Origin: Thermoplasmata archaeon
Lineage (GTDB): Archaea; Thermoplasmatota; E2; UBA202; JdFR-43
NCBI GenBank assembly: GCA_021158865.1
Contig: JAGGSX010000200.1
Location: 1-7,609, forward strand
DNA: 7,609 nt
Reading direction: 5' to 3'
Shown here: in pieces, positions 1 through 5,801 of the stretch
How the letters are laid out: each line of letters begins with the position of its first letter
Numbering within the stretch: position 1 is the first letter of the stretch
Position numbers and translations under genes: made by a program
The notes under the pieces: model-generated
Databases searched by the model: none
Told to the model about the DNA's origin: nothing
Seen by the model: only the letters and a program-made list of their open reading frames with translations

Positions 1-372
1 ATACCATCTCTTTTGCCATTCAAAATTTGTAAAAACATATTTTTCATATCCATAATGATAAAATGGCTTACCAATTTGGATGCTTTTATTTAAAAACATT
101 TTATTTAATTCTACTGGTTTACAATAAACTTTAGCGTCTGAGCCAAATGGAATGGTAATGATTTTTTTATAATATGGAATTACTGGCTGCCCCGGAATTC
201 TTAAATAACTGGCATTTTCCATCAATATGTTTATGTGATTTCCTCTATCTCTTATCTCAATGTTTGGTAAAATTATGTTTGCTTCCTCATTTTTAATTTT
301 TGTAGAATTGAAAGACGCATCTATGGATATAATCATAATTAAAGAAACAATCAATACAATTATTTTTTTCAT
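1..372 (-). CDS. Secreted protein with C25 (gingipain-like) propeptide, N-terminal part only
   Basis: This open frame starts at an ATG (372-370) and runs without a stop for 124 codons off the left edge. Residues 1-20 form a signal peptide: Lys-Lys followed by a run rich in Ile, Leu and Val. The mature N-terminus contains the segment YLRIPGQPVIPYYKKII (about residues 56-72) followed by TIPFGSDAKV. The pattern 'G-x-P-x-[LI]-P-x-x-x-x-x-x-x-[LI]-P-x-G' is typical of the propeptide that precedes C25 (gingipain-type) cysteine peptidases and related surface proteins. The catalytic domain, if present, lies outside the window, so peptidase activity is not shown. The gene follows the beta-lactamase-like hydrolase after only 22 bases and has no Shine-Dalgarno sequence, so co-transcription is likely. 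It could instead be another large surface protein carrying the same N-terminal module. Confidence 0.6.
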   Translation of the reverse strand, partial: MKKIIVLIVSLIMIISIDASFNSTKIKNEEANIILPNIEIRDRGNHINILMENASYLRIPGQPVIPYYKKIITIPFGSDAKVYCKPVELNKMFLNKSIQIGKPFYHYGYEKYVFTNFEWQKRWY

Positions 373-394
373 GTAAATAAATATGCAATCATTT

Positions 395-1717
395 TTATTT
401 TTTACTGGCTATGTTAAATCTGAGAGAATTTATTACATCATAAATGCTCCTTTCATTTAATTTATAATCTTTGGGAAGTAAATTCCTGTTTTCATTCATC
501 ACTTCTTCAATTTTGAATATGCTTGGCAATTGAGAAATTTTCATTCCATCAGCCTTCCAGAATAACAAATTTTCTATTAAAGAAAATGCAATCCATTCTT
601 TTACCCCATCTACACCTCTATTCATAAAATATATTATTCCAACATTATCAGATTTTCTGAAAACCATTTTTGTAGCCACACCGTATAGCCCGCCAGTATG
701 CCCTATATACGTTTTTCCTCCTCTCTTCCATATCTGCCATCCAAGTCCATAATCAAAATTATATCTATTATTTCCATAATATTGTATTTTGTGCATTTCA
801 TCTATGCTATCTTTGCTCAATATTCTTACCCCATTATATATTCCATCATTTATATGGGCTATCAAAAAATGGGATAAATCTATAACAGTTGTCCGCAAGC
901 CGCCGGCTGGGTAATCTATAATTCCATATTGCAGCAATGGATACAGCTTATCATCCCGTAAAACATAGGGAACTGCAACCCTGCTTATATTTACACCAGA
1001 TAAATGAAAACTTGTATTTTTCATATCCAATAGCTCAAATATGTTTTTTTGGCAATAATCTTCAAAAGATTGGTTGGAAAGTGATTGTACAAGATAACCT
1101 AAAACTGCATAGCCAACATTTGCATAATTCATTTCATATCCTGGTGGCTTATCTGTCCAGACTTGGGGTTTATAATTTATTCCTCCAGGCACTAAATATT
1201 CCCTCAGCCATGGATATGGATAATCTGGTAAAGGAAAATCACCGGGAATATAAGCATAAAATGCAGGAGGGTCTTCTGCAAGGCTGGAGCGATGGGCAAG
1301 CAGCGTTCTGAAAGTTATTGGTTTATTAGGGTATTCTGGATTTCTGAGAATGAATGGAAGATATTTATTGACATCATCGTCCAATTTAAAACATCCTTTT
1401 TCATACAACTGCATTATAGCTGTTGCTGTAACTGTTTTTGATATGGAAGCAACTAAATAAATTGTATCTTTATTTGCTTCTTTCTCATTTTCAACATCAT
1501 ATAAGCCAAATCCTTTTTTCCATGTTACATTGTTGCCTTTTATTATGGCAGCACTCACAGCAGGTATTCTCCCAAACTGCATGATTTTCGTAATAATTTT
1601 GTCAAAAAGTTCGTCATTTCCTGTTTTTTCTAATCTTTCCATCTTAGTAAAACTTTTTGATGGAATTGCCATTATTGAAACAACAATTGCAACAAATACA
1701 ATTTTTTTAAATTCCAT
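395..1717 (-). CDS. Secreted serine beta-lactamase-like hydrolase (class C / S12 family)
   Basis: This 440-residue protein belongs to the beta-lactamase/penicillin-binding-protein-like serine hydrolases (PF00144, MEROPS S12). The three catalytic motifs are all present and correctly ordered: S91-I-S-K94 (nucleophile Ser and general-base Lys), Y198-A-N200 (the Tyr-x-Asn motif), and H340-T341-G342 (the KTG-equivalent box, written HTG as in many esterase and peptidase members). A hydrophobic N-terminus (residues 6-19, after MEFKK) suggests export, so it probably acts outside the membrane. Archaea lack murein, so a peptidase, D-amino acid amidase or esterase role is more likely than beta-lactam resistance; the substrate cannot be read from sequence. 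The ATG at 1717 has no Shine-Dalgarno sequence but a TATA-like box lies about 24 bases upstream. It sits 37 bases after the acyl-CoA synthetase and 22 bases before the C25-propeptide gene. Confidence 0.9.
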   Translation of the reverse strand: MEFKKIVFVAIVVSIMAIPSKSFTKMERLEKTGNDELFDKIITKIMQFGRIPAVSAAIIKGNNVTWKKGFGLYDVENEKEANKDTIYLVASISKTVTATAIMQLYEKGCFKLDDDVNKYLPFILRNPEYPNKPITFRTLLAHRSSLAEDPPAFYAYIPGDFPLPDYPYPWLREYLVPGGINYKPQVWTDKPPGYEMNYANVGYAVLGYLVQSLSNQSFEDYCQKNIFELLDMKNTSFHLSGVNISRVAVPYVLRDDKLYPLLQYGIIDYPAGGLRTTVIDLSHFLIAHINDGIYNGVRILSKDSIDEMHKIQYYGNNRYNFDYGLGWQIWKRGGKTYIGHTGGLYGVATKMVFRKSDNVGIIYFMNRGVDGVKEWIAFSLIENLLFWKADGMKISQLPSIFKIEEVMNENRNLLPKDYKLNERSIYDVINSLRFNIASKK

Positions 1718-1737
1718 AAGGTATTATTTAGATGAAA

Positions 1738-1745
1738 ATATTTAA
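1738..1745 (-). promoter_or_regulatory. Candidate TATA box for the beta-lactamase-like gene
   Basis: On the minus strand the sequence reads TTAAATAT, centred about 24 bases before the ATG at 1717. That spacing fits an archaeal TATA box driving a leaderless transcript. It lies in the 37-base gap after the acyl-CoA synthetase stop, so it may be an internal promoter within the unit. The match is only to an AT-rich consensus in AT-rich DNA. Confidence 0.4.
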
Positions 1746-1754
1746 TCGTTGCTT

Positions 1755-3368
1755 TTATTTTCTTCCTATCTTTTCTTTTGCTATTTCTCTTAATTTAAAT
1801 TTTTGTATTTTACCACTTGCTGTCATGGGCCATTCATTTATGAAGAATATATATTTTGGAATTTTATATCTCGCTATATTTTCCTTACAATATTGTTTTA
1901 TTTCATCAATGTTTGCCTTCATTCCTTCTTTTAATTGAATGAATGCTGCCACTTCTTCTCCATACTCGCTATGAGGAACACCAACAACTGCAACATCTTT
2001 TATTTTTGGATGGGTATATAAAAATTCTTCAATCTCTCGTGGATAAACATTTTCCCCTCCCCTTATTATCATATCATCAATTCTTCCCAAAATTTTTATA
2101 TAGCCATCTTCATCCATAACAGCAAGGTCTTTGCTATGCAACCATCCATTTTTTATTGCATCTGCAGTTGCTTCAGGCATTTTATAATAACCTTTCATTG
2201 TGTTATAGCCTCTTGAAATTAACTCACCGGGCACATTTGGAGGCAATTCATTTCCTGTTTTAGGGTCAATTATTTTGACATCTATATGAGGCAATGGCTT
2301 TCCAACCGTTTCAACACGTTTTTGAATATCATCGTCTCTCTTTGTCATTGTTATAACAGGTGAGGCTTCTGTCAATCCATAGGCAATGGTTATTTCTTTT
2401 GCATGCATGTCATCCATAACACGTCTCATAACTTCTATGGGGCATGGCGCCCCCGCCATTATGCCTGTGCGTAATGAAGATAAATCGTATTTTTTAAAAT
2501 CAGGATGATTTAGCTCGCGAATAAACATTGTTGGAACACCTTGCAGAGCCGTGCATTTTTCTTTATCAACTGCCTTTAAAACTTTTTCAGCATCAAATAT
2601 CTCTATTGGAACCATAGTAGCACCATAAATTACGCAATTTAGGGTGGATAAAACACAACCAAAGCAATGAAAAAATGGCACTGGTATGCACATCCTGTCT
2701 TTGTTGCTTAATCCAATATATTTGCCAACCCAATATGCATTGTTTATTATATTATAATGCGTAAGCATAACCCCTTTAGGAAAGCCAGTTGTTCCAGATG
2801 TATATTGCATATTGACAACATCATGGCATTTTAATGATTTTTCAATAGAATGCAATTTTTCATCTTTCACATCTTTTCCCATATTAATTACATCATCAAA
2901 ATTTAATAAGCCATCAAATTTTTTTGTTCCGAGATATACGGCTTTTTCAAAATATGGAAATTTCTCTGATTTTTTATTTTCCTTAATTTCGGGCATTATT
3001 TTATATAAAGTTTCAATATAGCTCACATCCTTAAATTTATCAACCAAAAAAAGAAATTTTGTATCTGATTGCTTCAATAAATATTCAAGCTCATTTGCCT
3101 TATAATATGTATTCACAGTAACCAAAACTGCGCCAACTTTTGCAGTAGCAAATTGAAGGATGACCCACTCTGGAACATTATATGCCCATACTGCAACATG
3201 CTCTCCTTTTTTTACTCCAAGTTTAATCAATCCTTTAGCAACTTTATCAACAATCTCCTTGAATTGCTTATAGGTATATCGAGGACCATTTAAATATACC
3301 AAAGCTTCATTATCTGGATATTTTTCAGCAGTTTCATTTAAAACTTGCCCTAAAGTTTTCTCAATCAT
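1755..3368 (-). CDS. Acyl-CoA synthetase (AMP-forming, ACSF2-like fatty acid ligase)
   Basis: This is an adenylate-forming ligase that activates a carboxylic acid with ATP to an acyl-AMP and then forms the acyl-CoA thioester. From the ATG at 3368 it is 537 residues. The motifs are complete: the phosphate-binding loop YTSGTTGFPKGVMLTH (about 189-204), YGLTE (330-334), Asp414 in the HSKDL segment that binds ribose, GRIDDMIIRGGENVYP (about 428-443, the hinge and CoA-domain motif), and the C-terminal catalytic Lys520 in TASGK. The pattern is closest to medium- or long-chain fatty acyl-CoA synthetases of the ACSF2 / FadD-like group rather than acetyl-CoA synthetase; chain length is not decidable. 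A TTG at 3416 would add 16 residues, but the family usually begins just before TLGQVLNETAEKYPD, and the ATG at 3368 has a TATA-like stretch about 22 bases upstream. It heads the unit that continues into the secreted hydrolase. Confidence 0.92.
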   Translation of the reverse strand: MIEKTLGQVLNETAEKYPDNEALVYLNGPRYTYKQFKEIVDKVAKGLIKLGVKKGEHVAVWAYNVPEWVILQFATAKVGAVLVTVNTYYKANELEYLLKQSDTKFLFLVDKFKDVSYIETLYKIMPEIKENKKSEKFPYFEKAVYLGTKKFDGLLNFDDVINMGKDVKDEKLHSIEKSLKCHDVVNMQYTSGTTGFPKGVMLTHYNIINNAYWVGKYIGLSNKDRMCIPVPFFHCFGCVLSTLNCVIYGATMVPIEIFDAEKVLKAVDKEKCTALQGVPTMFIRELNHPDFKKYDLSSLRTGIMAGAPCPIEVMRRVMDDMHAKEITIAYGLTEASPVITMTKRDDDIQKRVETVGKPLPHIDVKIIDPKTGNELPPNVPGELISRGYNTMKGYYKMPEATADAIKNGWLHSKDLAVMDEDGYIKILGRIDDMIIRGGENVYPREIEEFLYTHPKIKDVAVVGVPHSEYGEEVAAFIQLKEGMKANIDEIKQYCKENIARYKIPKYIFFINEWPMTASGKIQKFKLREIAKEKIGRK

Positions 3369-3373
3369 GATTG

Positions 3374-3390
3374 TAATGAAATTTTCATTA
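3374..3390. promoter_or_regulatory. Perfect 8-bp inverted repeat just upstream of the acyl-CoA synthetase start; candidate operator
   Basis: The plus strand reads TAATGAAA-T-TTTCATTA, two perfect 8-base arms around one base. It ends 5 bases before the ATG at 3368 and overlaps the TATA-like TTTTTAAT (3394-3387 on the minus strand). A dimeric repressor bound here would block the basal promoter, as archaeal repressors often do. No regulator gene is in view. If translation began at the TTG at 3416, the repeat would be coding. Confidence 0.4.
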
Positions 3391-3415
3391 AAAACATTTA
3401 CTGCTTTTTCTTTCA

Positions 3416-3428
3416 ATAAAAAATAAGG
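3416..3428 (-). terminator. Possible oligo-T terminator after the two-helix membrane protein
   Basis: On the minus strand, just past the TAA at 3436-3434, the sequence is CCTTATTTTTTATT with a run of six T (3423-3418). Archaeal transcription commonly ends at such T-rich tracts without a hairpin. Short T runs are frequent in this AT-rich DNA, so this is weak. Confidence 0.25.
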
Positions 3429-3433
3429 AGAAG

Positions 3434-3688
3434 TTAGTTTTTTTCAACGCCTCCCCATTTAGATATGTATACAATGCCAACAACGCATATTATTGTTATT
3501 ATGACTACAGTTATTATTCCTATTCCTGCTGCTCCCCAATCTTTATATCAGCCTTCTGACCATATTCCAGCAAGCTTCATTATCCCTGTGATTACATCTT
3601 TCCATAGCAATGCTATGATGAAACCAAATGCTCCTGCTATCGCTATTGCAATTGTTTTCTTAATTTCCCCCATCGTAACTTTTGCCAT
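3434..3688 (-). CDS. Small two-helix membrane protein, DUF5654-like, interrupted by an in-frame TGA
   Basis: From the ATG at 3688 the frame gives 46 residues, then TGA (3550-3548), then 37 more sense codons in the same frame to TAA (3436-3434). The first part holds one hydrophobic helix, IAIAIAGAFGFIIALLWKDV (about residues 13-32). The part after the TGA holds a second, GIIT through IVYI, followed by the polar tail SKWGGVEKN. Together they make the two-helix layout of the small archaeal DUF5654-type proteins, whose signature 'AxFGF-xxAL-xW-x-D' is recognisable here; the family call is from memory. No ATG, GTG or TTG occurs in frame after the TGA, so the second half cannot simply restart. The start is chosen because GGAGG (3703-3699) lies 10 bases upstream, the only good Shine-Dalgarno in the window. 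A longer frame from 3781 adds 31 unconvincing residues and would swallow the nadA promoter. Function is unknown. Taken at face value the product is a 46-residue single-helix fragment, at 3688-3548. Confidence 0.65.
3548..3550 (-). other. In-frame TGA codon within the two-helix membrane protein
   Basis: The minus strand reads GAA GGC TGA TAT AAA. A single G-to-A change from TGG would produce it, and Trp codons occur close by on both sides (GIW before, KDWG after). Two other genes in the window end plausibly at TGA (5785-5783 and 7163-7161), so TGA appears to work as a stop elsewhere. A point mutation, base-call error, readthrough or recoding all remain possible. Confidence 0.85.
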
Positions 3689-3732
3689 ATTCCCATCGCC
3701 TCCAAGAAAAAATTTATTATTCTTTTTATGTC

Positions 3733-3750
3733 TTTCTAAATTTTTAGAAA
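3733..3750. promoter_or_regulatory. Perfect inverted repeat upstream of nadA; candidate operator
   Basis: The plus strand reads TTTCTAAA-TT-TTTAGAAA, two perfect 8-base arms around a 2-base centre. It lies 39 bases before the nadA GTG and 44 bases before the ATG of the divergent gene, in a position where a dimeric regulator could act on either. NAD biosynthesis genes are often controlled, but no known NAD-responsive motif was recognised. Confidence 0.4.
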
Positions 3751-3763
3751 TTTGCCACCAAAC

Positions 3764-3771
3764 TTTTATAT
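3764..3771 (+). promoter_or_regulatory. Candidate TATA box for nadA
   Basis: TTTTATAT is centred about 22 bases before the GTG at 3790. There is no Shine-Dalgarno sequence in the short remaining interval, so a leaderless transcript starting at or very near the GTG is the simplest reading. This also supports the GTG as the true start. Confidence 0.55.
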
Positions 3772-3789
3772 TTCCTTTCATATACCTTC

Positions 3790-4686
3790 GTGAATAAAAT
3801 AGAAAAAATTAAAAAGCTTAAGAAAGAAAGAAATGCGATTATTTTAGCCCATAATTATCAACGCCCAGAAGTGCAGGATGTTGCCGACTTTATTGGAGAT
3901 TCTCTTGGCTTAGCTATAGAAGCAAGCAAGACAGATGCAAGCGTTATTGTTTTTTGTGGCGTGGACTTCATGGCTCAATCAGCAAAAATAGTAAATCCAG
4001 ATAAAATCGTTTTGCATCCAGAAGCAGGAGCAAAATGCCCCATGGCGGCAATGGTTAACACTACAGAATTAAAAAAAATGAGGGAAGAGAAGAAAATGGA
4101 TGTTGTTGCCTACGTAAATACAACTGCCGAAACTAAAGCAATAGCAGATATATGTTGCACATCAGCCAATGCTGTAAAAGTTGTAAAAAGTATGCCAGAT
4201 GGCATTATTTTTATTCCAGATGAGAATCTTGGTAAATATGTAAAAAGATTTGTAAGCAAAGAAATGATTTTATGGCATGGCTTTTGTCCAACCCATGAAG
4301 CTATATCTGTTGAGGATATAGAAAAAGAGAAGGAAAAGCATCCGAATGCAGTTATAATGGCTCATCCTGAATGCACTCCAGATGTTATTGATGTAGCAGA
4401 TAAAGTTGCATCAACAGAAGGAATGGTTAGATATGCAAAAGAAAGCAATGAAAAAGAATTCATAGTCGCAACAGAAATTGGGTTATGCTATCGCATGAGT
4501 AAAGAGATGCCAGATAAAAAATTTTATTGCCTTAGCCATGCAATATGTCCAACAATGAAAAAAATAACTTTGGAGGGTATAATAAAAAGCTTGGAAACCA
4601 TGGAGCCAGAAGTGGTTATTGATGACGAAATTATAAAAAAGGCAAGAAAGCCATTACTTCGAATGATTGAATTGGGAAGAGATTAA
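3790..4686 (+). CDS. nadA: Quinolinate synthase A
   Basis: NadA condenses iminoaspartate with dihydroxyacetone phosphate to give quinolinate, the precursor of the NAD pyridine ring. It is a cytosolic enzyme with an oxygen-sensitive [4Fe-4S] cluster. The 298-residue length matches the compact archaeal and Thermotoga type. The three cluster cysteines are visible as C83 (AKCPMA), C166 (GFCPTH) and C253 (AICPTMK). Substrate-site segments are intact: AHNYQ (20-24), GDSLGLA (36-42), FCGVDFMA (55-62), Y108-V-N110 followed by TTAETKA, and HPEC (192-195). The start is GTG with no other in-frame start nearby. There is no nadB, aspartate dehydrogenase or nadC beside it, so iminoaspartate must come from a gene elsewhere. 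The gene stands alone on the plus strand and its TAA overlaps the stop of the convergent SHMT homologue. Confidence 0.96.
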   Translation: MNKIEKIKKLKKERNAIILAHNYQRPEVQDVADFIGDSLGLAIEASKTDASVIVFCGVDFMAQSAKIVNPDKIVLHPEAGAKCPMAAMVNTTELKKMREEKKMDVVAYVNTTAETKAIADICCTSANAVKVVKSMPDGIIFIPDENLGKYVKRFVSKEMILWHGFCPTHEAISVEDIEKEKEKHPNAVIMAHPECTPDVIDVADKVASTEGMVRYAKESNEKEFIVATEIGLCYRMSKEMPDKKFYCLSHAICPTMKKITLEGIIKSLETMEPEVVIDDEIIKKARKPLLRMIELGRD

Positions 4687-5801
4687 TAATAAAATCTCAT
4701 TGCAAGTTCCATTGCTCTTTTTCTAACATTCTTTCCTTCATGCACATCTATCATCATTTCCGCTATTTCATCCATTTCTTTTTCCTTCATTCCTATGTGC
4801 GTTGCTTCTGCAACTCCTATTCTTCCAATGCAATCAATAAATATCTTATTTTTTTCAAGTTCTTTAAAAAATTTATAAGCCTGTTTTTTATTCATATCAA
4901 GCAATATTTGATGGCTTTCTGTATATCCTTTTTCGGGATATTTAACACGTAAGCCATTTTCATGTAAGAAGGAAGCCAATCTTTTTGCATTCTTTATTGT
5001 TTGTTTCGCGTAATTTTTTCCTTTTTCAATCATCTCTTCCATCACAATACCCAATGATGCAATTCTATTTATATGCATGTTGTCAATTAAACCTATACCA
5101 GCATCAAAATTAAATAGTAAATATTCTTCCAATTTTTCATTTATGGCATCGTCATTTGTTAAAACAATTCCTCCCTGAGGACCAGGAAAAGTTTTATGGG
5201 TTGAGCCTATAACCACAGATGCTCCTTCTTTAAATGGCTGTTGAAACTCTCCTCCTGCTATCAAACCCAAGACATGAGAAGCATCATATACAATTATTGA
5301 ATCAAAAATTTCCGAAATTTTCTTAACTGGATGAGGAAATAAAAATATGGATGAAGCCAATAAAACAAAAGAAACATCCTGTCTCCTAATTTTTTCAACA
5401 TCTATTTCATATCCCCTCATTGAAATTTTATACAACTTACGGTTGAATTTTTCATATCCAAATGGATAACCCCCTTTTTCTTTTGGTATTCCAGCTATTT
5501 TATCTCCTGGCTTACTAAAAGAAAAAATTACTGCAAGGTTGCATAAATTCCCAGATAATGGTGTTACTATGGCATGCCTTACTTTAAACAATTTTTTTGT
5601 AAGTTTGATTACATTTTCATAAATTTTGATTGAATATTCACTTCCTCCATACCACTTATCTCCATATCTACCTGCCAAATCACTTGATAATGCAACCAGA
5701 GCCCTTTCATTCATTCTGTTTTCAGATGAAATTAAATTTATTCCAGAAAGACGATATTCTTCATGCTTTTTTATTAAATCCATCATTTCATTCTTTTCCA
5801 T
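4683..5801 (-). CDS. Divergent archaeal serine hydroxymethyltransferase homologue (PLP fold-type I)
   Basis: The fold and cofactor site are those of archaeal SHMT: LISSEN (23-28), the phosphate-region LSGNLCN (82-88), D173-A-S-H176 which holds the pyridine nitrogen, and the Schiff-base Lys203 in STHKTFPGPQGG. Normal SHMT moves a one-carbon unit between serine and tetrahydrofolate or tetrahydropterin. However, at 372 residues it is about 50 shorter than usual and departs at catalytic places. The canonical YAEGxPGxRYY loop is cut to YGDKWY (46-51), so E. coli Glu57 becomes Asp48 at best. The GGH histidine that stacks on PLP is Tyr112. The substrate-carboxylate Arg near the C-terminus has no counterpart; those positions are His335-Ile336 in ATHIGM. 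It may be a paralogue with another amino-acid lyase or transferase role. ATG at 5801 is used, or Met6/Met7; no Shine-Dalgarno is seen. It starts inside the preceding gene, so translation is probably coupled. Confidence 0.8.
   Translation of the reverse strand: MEKNEMMDLIKKHEEYRLSGINLISSENRMNERALVALSSDLAGRYGDKWYGGSEYSIKIYENVIKLTKKLFKVRHAIVTPLSGNLCNLAVIFSFSKPGDKIAGIPKEKGGYPFGYEKFNRKLYKISMRGYEIDVEKIRRQDVSFVLLASSIFLFPHPVKKISEIFDSIIVYDASHVLGLIAGGEFQQPFKEGASVVIGSTHKTFPGPQGGIVLTNDDAINEKLEEYLLFNFDAGIGLIDNMHINRIASLGIVMEEMIEKGKNYAKQTIKNAKRLASFLHENGLRVKYPEKGYTESHQILLDMNKKQAYKFFKELEKNKIFIDCIGRIGVAEATHIGMKEKEMDEIAEMMIDVHEGKNVRKRAMELAMRFYY

Larger units (their letters stand above)
3689..3789. promoter_or_regulatory. 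Divergent regulatory region between the two-helix protein gene and nadA
   Basis: These 101 bases separate two divergent starts. They contain, from left to right, the Shine-Dalgarno GGAGG for the minus-strand gene (3703-3699), an AT-rich stretch (3704-3730), an 18-base inverted repeat (3733-3750), and the TATA-like box of nadA (3764-3771). The layout suits shared or coordinated control of both genes. Confidence 0.5.

Noticed and set aside
899..910. 12-base word GCCGCCGGCTGG shared with 6528-6539
   Set aside because: Both copies are in coding sequence, in different reading frames (giving PAGG in one and QPAA in the other), with no flanking similarity. It is probably chance or a weak composition effect, not a repeat element.
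937..1311. 124-codon plus-strand open frame opposite the beta-lactamase-like gene
   Set aside because: The minus strand carries a complete S12 enzyme with all three catalytic motifs over the same bases. The plus-strand translation shows no recognisable features.
3369..3416. TTG start adding 16 residues to the acyl-CoA synthetase
   Set aside because: The family normally begins close to the ATG at 3368, the TTG has no Shine-Dalgarno, and the extension would place the palindrome inside coding sequence.
3689..3781. 31-residue N-terminal extension of the two-helix protein from an ATG at 3781
   Set aside because: The extension would leave only 8 bases to the nadA start and would cover nadA's TATA-like box. 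Its sequence is not protein-like, and a good GGAGG precedes the ATG at 3688.
3465..3797. 110-codon plus-strand open frame opposite the two-helix protein
   Set aside because: It is the complement of the two-helix gene and its promoter region, and it runs into the nadA start. Its low-complexity Ile/Pro/Ala composition is a shadow of the hydrophobic codons on the other strand.
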